A stretch of DNA of 64,000 nt from Chionoecetes opilio (Eukaryota > Arthropoda > Malacostraca > Decapoda > Majidae). The notes under the pieces were generated by a model. It did not search any database. It was given only the letters and a program-made list of their open reading frames with translations, and was not told the DNA's origin. A program made the translations under genes and the position numbers. Positions 11,468-21,697 of this stretch are shown here, one piece after another (the first letter of the stretch is position 1; every line of letters begins with the position of its first letter). Location of the stretch: NCBI GenBank assembly GCA_016584305.1, contig JACEEZ010023736.1:102438-166437 (forward strand), read 5' to 3'.

Positions 11468-14400
11468 ATGGCTGCCCATCTTGCAAAAAAGATGCGTCGC
11501 CCTCGGTTTACCGAGACAGAAATGGGCGTTTTAGTACAGGGGGTGTCCTGTCGTGCTGGCCTACTTTATGGCAAGCACGACTACAAACTTGGAGTCACAG
11601 ACATAAGAAAGCAGCGGGCCTGGGAAGAAATAACTTATGAAGTGAACTCCGTGGCATCCAATAATCGGACACCTGAAGAGCTGCGGAGGAAGCTAAAGGA
11701 TATGCGATCGCATGTCAAGGCCAAGGCTGCGGCAGAAGCCCGCCATATGGAAGGCACAGGTTAGTTTAATATTTACTCTCATTTACAGGAATTGTTGCTG
11801 TCGTCGAGTGCTCCAATTTTTCACGTCGATGAGTGGTCCTTTTTTCGACGACAGTTCAAATTCTTGATTTTGAGTTTACAGTCCCTGTATATAATTCTTG
11901 AGAAAAATGTATGCGATTAATGGCAGATGCTGGAGACATGCTTCAGTACAGGGCCACTTGATTGTTTGACCTCTTGATATAGTTTAAACTCATCATTGAG
12001 TGTTTCAGGTACAATATGATATTCCTACTTGACATTAGCCAACAGGTGGGGGGTCTCCTGTTGATGTCAAGTACACCGATGCGGAAAAGGAGTTGCTCAA
12101 ATTGTTGTCCCCAACAGCAGTTATTGGGGTGCCTATGCCTGAGAGCGAGACAACTGCTTTGAGTAAGCAAATTAATTTATATATTTTTTCAATTTCTTAT
12201 CCATTCATGAAAATATTTACAGTATCTTTACATTAGAATAACTGTATTGAGACAGGTATACCAAAATTTACTTGTAATAAACTCTTTTATTGTGTCAATA
12301 TGTTCTTCCCTATGTTTCAGGCATCTCCAGCCGTACAGAGCCCCTTCCCTCAACAAGTGGTGCTGGAGACGAGCTCTTTCCCACCATGAAGGAGATCACT
12401 ATTGTGGTCGATGGGCAGGATATGACCTTCCCTATAGACAAATTTTTTGCTGAAGGCACCAGCGGCGCAAGGTAAATAAGATAGGAACATTCGGATGAGT
12501 TAATGTCATAACAACATATTGCTCAATTAGTGTAGATGCATTCATTACTTGGTACCTGGAACTGTCGCTGATAGGAATTTTTGGCTACATCAGACATTGT
12601 TCAAAATTTTCACGTCGGCGGGAGTTACAATTTCCGGCTAAAGTTCGATTATTGATGTTGATATTGCAATACAAAAGATATACATTTAATTGTTTATAAT
12701 AACTGAAGCGCAGTCCAGAATGACGGCGGGTCACGTCAAGAAGTCTTACGGCGGATTGGCATAGCCCACGGTGTTATGGACTCGCTCAGCAGGAGTATTT
12801 GGCGTTGTCGGTACCTGTGCAGGAGGACAAAGATCTGACTCTTCAAATCGCTTGTGATCCCTGTCTTACTCTATGGTTGTGAGACATGGACACTAAATAG
12901 TGACTTGAAGAGGCGAATCGATGCCTTTGGTAATAAGTGTCTTCGCAGAATCACGGGGTATCGCTGGGATGATTAAGTGTCAAATCAGCAATTGCACCAT
13001 GAGACTGAATCGAGGCCTATTACCTGCATAGTTCATCAGCGCCAACTTCAGTTATATGGGCTTGTGGCACGCTACCCTGAAACCGATCCTTCCCATCGGG
13101 TTGTATCTGTAACAGACAATCCGGAGTGCAGGAGGCCAAGGGGGCGCCCACAAGGCTCCTGGCTGGGGCAAGTTGATGTTTCTTGTCGAGAGTTACTTGG
13201 TATGGGAAGGGAGCCTGCATGGGGACTCACGCGTGGTGACCCCCGGGAGTGGCGTCGTAGGGTGGGCGAGGTGACTCGCCAACCTATAATAATAAGATAT
13301 ATTAATTTTCAACAAACGAATAATTACTTAAACAAAATTTTAATAATTATTTATTTTGTTGGCTTCCATAAATGGGGTTTCCAACATTGAAATACCATTT
13401 ATTCTTCCTTTTCATCTCTTCCAAGTGGAACTGTACCTGAAACTTAAAAATTTGGCGAGGGTTCCACCACCGGTGACTGTTCTCGGTTGTTGTTTCAACG
13501 AGAGTTCCTATCGGCGACAGTTCCATTAACCCATTACATGTGCCTTTTATTTAAATGAATTTTTTTTTTTTTTATTCTAAAATGTTTACTGCCTTGCATT
13601 CAAAATGTTTAGAACCAGAAATAATGTTCTTAATATTATTCCAGCATTTACACACCTGCAACCTCCCAGGCCTCATCATCTGCTGGGAACATAGTCCCCT
13701 CTCCTACAGCCTCCCAGGCCCCATCACCTGCAGGCTACAGGAGCTCATCACCTGCAGGCTACATGAGCCCATCACTTGCAAGCTACCGGTCCCCATTGCC
13801 TGCAAACTACCGGGCTCCATCCCCTGCAGGCTACCGTGCCCCATCACCTGCAAGCTACCGGGTCCCATCACCTGCAGGCTACCAGGCCCCATCACCTGCA
13901 GGCTACCAGGCCCCATCACCTGCAAGCTACCGGGTCCCATCATCTGCAAGCTACCGGGCCCCATCACCATCAAGCTACCAGGCCCCATCACCTGCAGGCG
14001 GCCAGGCACCATCACCATCAAGCTACCGAGCTCCATCACCTGCAGGCTACCAGGCCCCATCACCTGCAAGCTACCGGGTCCCATCATCTGCAAGCTACCG
14101 GGCCCCATCACCATCAAGCTACCGAGCTCCATCACCTGCAGGCTACCAGGCACCATCACCATCAAGCTACCGTGCTCCATCACCTGCAGGCTACCAGGCA
14201 CCATCACCTCTAGGCTTCCAGGAACCATCACCATCAAGCTACCGAGTTCTATCACCTGCAGGCGGCCAGGCACCATCACCTCTAGGCTTCCAGGCCCCAT
14301 CGCCATCAAGCTACCGAGCTCCATCACCTGCAGTCTGCCAGGCACCATCACCTGCAGGCAGCCAGGCACCATCACCTGCAGGCAGCCAGGCACCATCACC

Positions 14401-14911
14401 TGCAGGCAGCCAGGCACCATCACCTGCAGGCAGCCAGGCACCATCAGTAGGCTCTCAAAGAACCTCCCGTACCCAGCGGAGGAGAACTCCTGCAGCAGGT
14501 AGTTATGGTGTATTTTTGTTACCAGCAGAAAGTAGATACCAAAATTGCACTAAATTTCAGATATCTGGATTTATGAATAGTAACAACGCTTACTCCATAA
14601 TTAGCTGCACACTTCCCTTTAATTGCTGGAGAATTTATTGATACAGTAGGAAGGTGCTAATTTATTGTATTTTTGTTTCAGATCTAAGTGCAGAATTAAG
14701 GATGTTGCCAGCTGTGGTGATCACACAGGGGGAGATCAGAGACCTGCTGCGGGAGCTTGTTGGGGCAGCGAGAGGTAGTGCGGCTGGACAGGGGCAGATC
14801 ATTGCGACCCTGGAGGGCATAGCCAACACACAGCAGGAGCTTGCCCGAGCACAGCAAGGAAATGCTGATGCTTTGCAGATATTTGCGGAGTTTTTGGCTC
14901 GGTTCCAATAA
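11468..14911 (+). CDS. Harbinger Myb/SANT-like DNA-binding protein, 5 exons, 547 aa
   Basis: Inferred exons are 11468-11759, 12046-12162, 12321-12471, 13645-14498 and 14682-14911. All introns are GT..AG and all phases match. Residues about 10-85 form a Myb/SANT-like domain (RPRFTETEMGVLVQG .. QRAWEEITYEVN .. RTPEELRRKLKDMRSHVK), as in NAIF1-type proteins and Harbinger accessory proteins. Exon 2 carries the usual follow-on segment (VDVKYTDAEKELLKLL). Exon 4 is mostly about 30 tandem octapeptides of the type APSPAGYQ. The last exon ends in an amphipathic, probably helical tail (LRELVGAARG .. LEGIANTQQELARAQQG). An AATAAA overlaps the stop at 14907. In characterised Harbingers this partner carries the nuclease to the nucleus and helps bind DNA (family knowledge). 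The first ATG with the Myb domain was taken as start. Domestication is the alternative. Confidence 0.85.
12553..13525. mobile_element. insertion with GGAACTGTCGCC-type inverted ends (family D)
   Basis: It starts TGGAACTGTCGCTGATAGGA and its right end is the reverse complement, TCCTATCGGCGACAGTTCCA, ending at 13525. It sits wholly inside intron 3 of the Myb gene and itself contains a truncated LINE (12714-13290). Related ends occur at 20402-20470 and 20640-20680. The target-site duplication is unclear. Confidence 0.65.
12714..13290 (+). pseudogene. 5'-truncated RTE-like LINE fragment
   Basis: It matches 24062-24640 closely (the C-terminal half of the reverse transcriptase protein), beginning at AATGACGGCGGGTCACGTCA. 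It is inactivated by stop codons, for example GATCTGACT-region changes and GATTAAGTG where the longer copy has GATTACGTG. The match stops before the 3' tail. It lies inside the family D insertion in an intron. Confidence 0.85.
13700..14450 (+). repeat. in-frame 24-bp minisatellite encoding APSPAGYQ octapeptides
   Basis: About 30 copies of a 24-bp unit (CCATCACCTGCAGGCTACCA and variants) lie inside exon 4 of the Myb-like gene. Variant sub-blocks repeat in order, indicating recent unequal exchange. Other frames (SITCKLPG, HHLQATG) also stay open and are shadows. Confidence 0.9.
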
Positions 14912-15839
14912 ACATTTATTTATTATTTTAGGTTAACGTAGGATATAAGAATATTAAGTATTAGTATAATTATTAGTTACCATTTACTTAGTATTTTAGG
15001 TTAACAAAGGATATAAGATTATTTAGTATTATTTACTGATCGCTGAATATTTTTCATAGGGAATGATTTACAAAGTGTAATGTCACATACTCATCTGGTT
15101 TTTTTTAGCACATAACTGAGTTTTACTCTGCCTGCTATCGTAATGTCCAAGATAGACAGGTAGCTCAATAGTGCTGTCGTCCTAAACAGGGTTGAGTTAA
15201 ATGCTTTTCCCTCCATCAATCCATCAACTCCCGCACTCAAACTGACTGCTACGTGCAGGCCGGCATGTAGCAGTTTTTGTATTGGTTTCCTCATTTTCTT
15301 TCCATGGCAAGGCACTATGGTGTAAAGATGAGAAGCATTCACTGTGATTTTTTCCCTTTTGCTCAAAAGGTGTAAGGTATTATATTCAAAGATGGCAATA
15401 TTTTTTATTTTTAGTGTCAAAGGCTGTGATTTTTCACCTTAGTTTATATAAAACATTAGCAAACTTGTTTTTCACCAAGTCGATGCTTTAATTTGTGCAA
15501 CGTTCTCAATCTGATTATTTTTCAGTCCTCATGATATATACATGGTTTTGTGTGCCTTATTCTCAGTATTATGAACATACTCTAATAAAATAATTTGCAT
15601 ATCATTATCTCTATTATCTCAAAGTTCACATGTGGAGATTATTTTCCATGATAAAAATTAAAATGGCTTGATTAAAATATGGAAGCTTTGATTTGATTGT
15701 TTTAGTGTTTATTTAAATCGTAAATTGCTATCCTAACCATTTCCTATGTAGATAGATACATCCTTGTTATTAATCAGTGCAGAGAAGGATGAGCAAAATG
15801 ATTCATGGGATGTGTAACTTCAGTTATGCGAAGGGATTG
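14912..15839. other. spacer downstream of the Myb-like gene
   Basis: AT-rich. A short tandem similarity (TTATTTTAGGTTAACGTAGGATATAAGA and TATTTTAGGTTAACAAAGGATATAAGA) lies at 14915-15020. No gene is recognised, and the minus-strand frame 15091-15420 has no domain. Confidence 0.4.
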
Positions 15840-16160
15840 AAACTATTAAATTTACCATCAGGAGGCATTTACAGAGGCGTAAAGTAAGGGGAGATCTGAT
15901 AGAAGTTTTTAAGTGGTTAAAGGGATACTATAAAGGAGATGTAGGAAAGTTACACGAAGTTACACAAAGAAAAAGAACAAGAAGTAACGGATTGAAGCTG
16001 GAAAAGCAATTTAAAAATGAATTAGGGAGAACATTTTTCACAATTTGACTAGTAAATGATTGGCATGGACTCAGTAAACAGGTAGTTAGTGCGGAGTCAT
16101 TAAATTTCTTTAAAATGAGGCTAAATAAATTCATGGATGGGGATGAAAGGTGGATGTAGG
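15840..16160 (+). pseudogene. CR1/L2-like LINE 3' fragment
   Basis: The + strand translates as FTIRRHLQRRKVRGDLIEVF..KWLKGYY, then KLEKQFKNELGRTFF, a stop, LVNDWHGLSKQVVSAESLNF and FKMRLNKFMD, ending TAG. This is the characteristic C-terminal tail of CR1/Jockey-lineage reverse transcriptase proteins (LRGDLIE.FK, NDW..L...VV.A.S...FK..L). It contains an in-frame stop (ATTTGA) and lacks all catalytic parts. It lies between the two convergent Harbinger genes, so it inserted into that element or its spacer. Confidence 0.75.
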
Positions 16161-16248
16161 TAATGTTAAGTAACAGGTATTACTTCGTGTAGGTCTCTCA
16201 ACCTGTGCTAGCTTCGTTATTTTTGTATGTTATTATTTGATTACCTTT

Positions 16249-19200
16249 TCAAGAATAATAATTTTGGATGATTTCCAGCTGAACAGCACGACCTGTCCCA
16301 CGGTTAGCACGTCCAGGCACAGGGGCCACGTTTGGGTTGATCATCATCTTCCAACTGGGGAGGAAATATTATCTTTCAAAAACTAATACAATATCATGGC
16401 AACATTTGTACATTGAAAAAAATCAAGGATGCAATTCGTCACTTGCGCCACTGGCTACATTAGCTACAACTTATATGGCACTGCTACAAAGAGCAATCTA
16501 AGGGTAATAACATGAATACAATTGTCTCTAACAGCAACATAAAGTACTAACTATACTACGTACTACAAACAATGATGGAAACAGAATTCCAAAAATGAAT
16601 TAAAACTAACACTTACGCACGAAAAACTGAAAAATAAATACCTGCTGTCGTAATACTAGATACCGACACAGACAGAGATTTAAAAATTAATGAAAATTAA
16701 CATTGTTACTTTATATTAACTGCTATGAATACCTGCTGAGGTTCTGGAATTCTACGCCTGACACAGCGGTTGTGCAGCAGAAGACAAGATGCAATGATCT
16801 TGCAACACTTGAGGGGTGTATACTGAAGCGCACCTCCCGACTTGTGAAGACACCTGAGAAATGAGACAATTGTACAAGTCAAAGAAATTCTACAAATGCA
16901 ACACAAATTTACTTAAATAATGCTGCATATCAAGCAGAGATTTCTGTTTCTCAGGAGCAAAATATTGATTGTTTACAAAAGAGTTAGGTGAAGAATAAAA
17001 GTTAATTTTAAAAGGGAGAGGCATGCTGTAACTTAATTTTTAAACCCATATAGAGTGCAGGAATAATAAGTGTAATGGACAAATGAACTACTAAGGAGGA
17101 AAAATGAACAGTGCAGTGGTGAAGGTTATCAAACGCAGCTTCCTAATGTGATTCATTCCCTCAAGAGAGGATGAGGTGTGACATGACAAAGAGGATTTAC
17201 CCGAGTGTATTGGATGCTGTGGGTGAGAGAGGAAAGTCCTACATAAAGTTGGGAAGACAGAGTACTAGAATACTTGAGGATGAGGTAGGATAAGAGAATG
17301 AGAGGATTGAAGTGTGAGTGGAAGGTATGGACAGGAGCAACTAGACTTGTTGTGGCCATCCCATTGAGGGAGTTCCCAGGATGAAGAGACCACAGTAGAT
17401 TAGACTATAACATTGATATCTACCATATAATCACTTAAGTGCTAAAACAAAAGAAAAATAAACTTCTCATATAGGTTTCATTGAGGTGAAAATCTGACGT
17501 ACATGTTAAGAAATTGGAAATAAAATAAGAAATTGGTCACCTGAAGCGGCTTTTCAGGATACCAAAAGTCTGTTCCACGGTGACGCGTGTCCTGCAATGA
17601 CCCCTATTGTACCGCTCCTCGGGTACTGTTGTAGGGTGCGTGACTGGAGTCATCAAAAATGACTCCAAAGCATAGCCAGTGTCTCCTGTAATATTTCAGT
17701 CACATCATTAGCTTATCCTTGAGATGATAATCTAAGTCCAGAAAAGAATATAACACGTGAAATTGCTACATGCAAGGTAATTAGATATAATTTGTTATGG
17801 AGCTTCAATCCAAGAGATGAGAACCGCCTCCCACCCCCCCTATATACACACCAAGAAGAAGGTAGTTCCCAAAGTCGCCTCTGTCAAACCGCTGACGCAA
17901 CGCACAGTTGTTCCATATGAATGAATCATGTGTCGACCCTGCAAAAAGTCATTGATTGAATGCACAAAACACTCACAATTGTTACTGATTATTGCTTTGC
18001 CCATTTTTTCCTGTTAGCAAATCTAAAATTACTCACAAAAACAGTAACAATTTATAAATACTCTAACGTGTAGTATTTGTTAGTTATATGAACAGTATCA
18101 GTACACTGCATCTCCATTGCAGTAACAGTACCTGGAAATCTGGCACAGAAGCTGATGATTAGTTTGGCGGCATCACACACAACTTGAACATTCATAGAAT
18201 GATACCTCTTGCGGTTGACATAGATGTTCTCGTCCACACTTGGCCCCTTGATGGCAAAATGAGTACCTGTGGACAAACATGTAAAAAAGACATACATCAT
18301 TAAGAGACAGCTTCATTGTGTCCCTATTGCTTTCTCTTATGTGCAAATTAAACCAAACTATAACCAACATGATACTTAATACAATATTTTTGACCTTACT
18401 GCTACAACTTATGTCATTTAAACCAAATGAAACCAATAAAATGATATTTAATATTTCAGACCGAAAGACATAACATCTTACAATCAAGGGCTCCAATCAC
18501 TCGTGGGAAATTTCGCATCCTTCTGAAGGTTTGAGCTGACACACTCAAATCCTGTGCCGTGGAGGGCATTCTAATTTCCTCCACTGCCTTGTTGCTCAAG
18601 GCATTGGTGACATCCCTTATGATCCTACTTACAGCAGCTTGAGAAGGTCCTGTAGAAAAGTAAATGAGAACAGATTTAAGTATTTAATTTATTAAAGGAT
18701 GTCAACATTTTCCCCCTAAACTTCAAAGTAGATTTCATACCTTATCCTCACGACACGGCATCTTTTTTTCCCCCCCAAGATAAATCACTATTGTTAGGAG
18801 ATATTTAGAGGGTCAAGCAGAACTATACAATATAATCAACCTAACATAGTGTAGCCTTTTTAACTATTGTAAATATATCCATAATATATAGCCAGATTGT
18901 CAGCAGGTTTGGTGAAAACTGCTGACCTAAGTATAAAACACCATGATTCAGACACTGCCTCCACACACACTGCCTGCACACACACACACACTGCCAACAC
19001 ACACACACACACACTGCCTGCACACACACACACACACACTGCCTAGACACACACACACACACACACACTGCCTAGACACACACACACACACACTGCCTAG
19101 ACACACACACTGCCTAGACACACACACACACTGCCTAGACACACACACACACACACTGCCTGCACACACACACACACTGTCTGCACACACACACACACAC

Positions 19201-19649
19201 ACACTGTCTGCACACACACACACACACACACTGTCTGCACACACACACACACTGCCTGCACACACACACTCACTGCCTGCACACACACTGCCTGCACACA
19301 CACTCACTGCCTGCACACACACACACACACACACTGCCTGCACACACACACACATGAGTGAGAGTAACTTACCACCAATGTCTCCAACAATATTCTGGAA
19401 GGAGCCGCTCGCAAAGAACCGGAGTGCTACCAGAACTTGCGTTTGGGTAGGGATGGCATTTGCTCTCCTCGTCCTTCTGCCAAGTGCTGGCTCTAGCTCT
19501 TGGATGAGTTCAATCAGATCATGTCGTGGGAACCGGTAATTATCCAGCAGATCCGTGTCACTCAAGGCGAGAAGGTCAAGGCGATCGCGCAATCGCCTTT
19601 CCCTCCGAAGGGCTAGAGCGACCACTAATCCAAAAAGATATTCAGCCAT
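16249..19649 (-). CDS. HARBI1-like DDE nuclease (PIF/Harbinger transposase), 7 exons, 343 aa
   Basis: Inferred minus-strand exons are 19649-19373, 18649-18482, 18266-18132, 17938-17852, 17685-17541, 16853-16733 and 16347-16249. All introns are GT..AG and all phases match. The start MAEYLFGLVVALALRRERRL is followed by DNYRFPRHDLIELIQEL and a helix-turn-helix region (LVALRFFASGSFQNIVGDIG, SQAAVSRII). The catalytic triad is visible: D148 in IGALDCTHFAIKGP, D198 in GSTHDSFIWN and E260 in RTRVTVEQTFGILKSRF. Family hallmarks YVNRKRYHSMNVQVVCDA and CLHKSGGALQYTPLKCCKII are present, and the tail ends VQLEIIQNYYS. The length fits the usual 340-360 aa. No internal stop or frameshift is seen. It cuts and rejoins DNA with the Myb-like partner at 11468-14911 (family knowledge). 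A domesticated gene is possible but less likely beside that partner. Confidence 0.9.
18958..19356. repeat. (CA)n-based minisatellite in intron 1 of the nuclease gene
   Basis: Blocks of (CA)4-10 are separated by CTGCCTG, CTGCCTAGA or CTGTCTG, giving a compound array of about 400 bp. It lies just inside the donor site of the first intron. VCVCV-type frames in it are not coding. Confidence 0.95.
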
Positions 19650-19734
19650 AACTGTGGACGGGCTCGGACGGGACAGCTGATAGTGTTTTGAAAACTTAGA
19701 ACAGCCCCGACGGATGTAAATTGTTTTATATACT

Positions 19735-19983
19735 TGCTATAATCTATTCTAAGCCAGAAATACTTACATATAATCAATCTCATGAAGAGTTATGTATGTT
19801 GCGTCTTCTACAACTTGCTGTACGCCACCCCTATCGCAGTCGCTATATTTTGACAACTTAATGTCTTTAAATACGTCATCACTGTGTCTGCAGAATCCCA
19901 AAAGTTGCCCAGAACAGCTGTTGGAAGTCGCTAGGTCGTACAGACCGGAAGTAAGCCTCTCTGAATGTAGCCCCAGAGCAAGT
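19735..19983 (+). repeat. dispersed repeat R1, copy 2
   Basis: Same orientation as 8235-8475; about 118 bp nearly identical (19859-19977), preceded by a more diverged stretch. The pair brackets the Harbinger region, but the intervening distance is far larger than any element I can define, so I do not treat them as LTRs. Confidence 0.65.
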
Positions 19984-20059
19984 GGTCACACTACTATCTG
20001 GCCGCGGCGCCTCCCAGCCCAGTGCTAGGCAGATCTCAAATCAAAACAAACGCGACAAC

Positions 20060-20346
20060 GGCGTCTCTTAATACCAAAATATACCGTAATACACCGAAAT
20101 ACATGACAATACACTAAAATAAGGTATCAAGAGACATAATACATACATTTTTTAAACGTGTTTAGGGTATATTTCGGTATATTTCGGTGTATTTTGGTAT
20201 ATTTAGGTGTATTATCGGTATATTTTTTTGTATTTCGGTATATTTCGGAATATCTAGGTGTATTATCGGTATTTTTCGGTGTATTTTGGTATATTTTGGT
20301 ATGTGTTTAGGTGTATTTCGGTATATTTGGGTATTAAGAGACATCC
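20060..20346. mobile_element. MITE with 10-bp target duplication (Mutator-like)
   Basis: The 10-bp sequence ACGCGACAAC occurs immediately left (20050-20059) and right (20347-20356). Ends are GGCGTCTCTTAATACC and, reverse-complemented, GGATGTCTCTTAATACC. The interior is built from GGTATATTTCGGTGTATT-type repeats in both orientations. A 9-11 bp duplication is the Mutator (MULE) pattern. It is non-coding. Confidence 0.8.
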
Positions 20347-20401
20347 ACGCGACAACTCACGGCACACCTGAGTGTGCCGTGAGTAAACACCGCCGGGTTT
20401 C

Positions 20402-20475
20402 TGGAACTGTCGCCGATGGGAATTATCGCCGAAACACCAATCTAGAACTCTCGCCGACGTGGAAATGTTAACCTG
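20402..20475. mobile_element. family D fragment
   Basis: TGGAACTGTCGCCGATGGGA followed by AACTCTCGCCGACGTGGAA matches the ends of the insertion at 12553-13525. Confidence 0.55.
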
Positions 20476-20560
20476 ACCTGGGCATTGGTACCTAACTTAA
20501 CCTAACTGATCAAGCTAACGATAGTATTTCATCCCTGAATGCAGAAACACGGGTAAAACT

Positions 20561-20729
20561 TGATTAAATTATATTGGGTCCTGTAATATCAAGAATTGGA
20601 ACACTTGACGACGGCGGCGAGAATTCCTATCGGCGGTGGGTACCTGGAACTGTCGCCGATCGGAACTCTCGCCGCCAGCGGCGAGTCTTCCAATTCTTGA
20701 TATTACAGGACCAATTTACACATTTAATC
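20561..20729. repeat. hairpin with family D ends in its loop
   Basis: TGATTAAAT .. GTCCTGTAATATCAAGAATTGGAA on the left is reverse-complemented by TTCCAATTCTTGATATTACAGGAC .. ATTTAATCA on the right, giving arms of about 46 bp. The loop holds back-to-back GGCGAGAATTCCTATCGG and TGGAACTGTCGCCGATCGGA, meaning two family D termini in opposite orientation. Confidence 0.75.
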
Positions 20730-20734
20730 AGGCT

Positions 20735-21513
20735 TTCGTAATAATGGACGAGGACTTCGCGGTCATTTTCAGAGACACTGACAAATTTTTCCTGCCCCAA
20801 AATAGTGCTTTTTCTAATGGAGATAATTTTATTTTCCGGAAAGCAATAGTTTTCATACAATAAAAAAAATTCTTCACCGAATTTTATGGTCGCCGTTTCC
20901 ATTAAAAACACTGAATTTCTATAAAAAAAACACTAAAACTTTACCAAGAAAAATTTGTCAGGGTCTCAGATAACCGGGAAGTGATTGAATAGAACATACC
21001 AAACCTGACCTTAGCCTAACCTTATAGGTTTTAATGAAACTTAGCCTAACCTTAACCACTAAGTAAACCTAACCTAACCTTAGGTTAAGGTTAGGTTAGG
21101 TTTTATTAAAAACTATAAGGTTAGGTTAGGTATACTTTGTGGTTAAGGTTAGGTTAGGTTTCGTTAAAACCTATAAGGTTAGGTTAGGTATACTTTGTGG
21201 TTAAGGTTAGGTTAGGTTTCATTAAAACCTATAAGGTTAGGTTAAGGTTAGGTTTGGTATGTTCTATTCAATCACTTCCCTGTTATCTGAGACCCTGACA
21301 CATTTTTCCCGGTCAAGTTTTAGTGCTTTTTCTGATGGAGATTCAGTGTTATTAATGGAAACGGCGACCATAAAATTCGGTGATTATTTTTTTTTTTATA
21401 TGAAAAATATTGGTTTCCGGAAAATAAAACTATCTCCATTCGAAAAAGTACCTATTTTGGGGCAGGAAAAATTTGTCGGTGTTACTGAAAATGACCGCGC
21501 AGTCCTCTAGAAT
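20735..21513. mobile_element. foldback element E with TTAGG-like repeats in the loop
   Basis: Left arm 20737-20995 and right arm 21257-21513 are inverted copies. Shared words are GACGAGGACT../..GCAGTCCTC, TCAGAGACACTGACAAATTT-type text and GGGTCTCAGATAAC. The centre, 20996-21256, is composed of AACCTAACCTTA and its complement with TATACTTTGTGG. A related element with the same outer text lies at 42536-43290. Short open frames here are not genes. Confidence 0.75.
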
Positions 21514-21520
21514 TAGATCT

Positions 21521-21697
21521 AAATTGATTTATGAAAAATATTAGTCGCGGAGGGAAAACACAGTAGACCAACCTTTGAGTTAGGTAGATTGGAGAGAACT
21601 GAAACTCGAGAAATGCCAGTGGTCGCTGGCAGTTTTAACTCAAAGGTTGGTCTACTGTGTTTTCCCTCCGCGACTAATATTTTTCATAAATCAATTT
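21521..21697. repeat. perfect 62-bp inverted repeat (hairpin)
   Basis: Arms 21521-21582 and 21636-21697 are exact reverse complements, with a 53-bp loop that itself contains the small palindrome GCCAGTGG-TCGCTGGC. A diverged reverse copy of the loop lies at about 22424-22485. Arms this perfect imply a recent origin or gene conversion between arms. Confidence 0.9.

Larger units (their letters stand above)
11290..19720. mobile_element. autonomous PIF/Harbinger-type transposon (two convergent genes)
   Basis: A Myb/SANT-like gene on the plus strand and a HARBI1-like nuclease gene on the minus strand face each other, which is a standard Harbinger layout. Both are open through all inferred exons with consistent splice phases. 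The boundaries given are approximate: I could not find matching terminal inverted repeats or a 3-bp duplication. Internal later insertions are a GGAACTGTCGCC-type element holding an RTE fragment (intron 3 of the Myb gene), a CR1-like LINE tail between the genes, and a CA minisatellite in intron 1 of the nuclease gene. Confidence 0.75.

Noticed and set aside
13704..14444. 246-codon minus-strand frame (MVPGCLQV repeats)
   Set aside because: Antisense shadow of exon 4 of the Myb-like gene.
8235..19983. R1 copies as LTRs of a retrotransposon
   Set aside because: They lack TG..CA ends and duplications, and the interior is a DNA transposon plus unrelated MITEs.
20996..21256. True telomere at the TTAGG-like block
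   Set aside because: Short, in both orientations, inside a foldback element and far from any sequence end.
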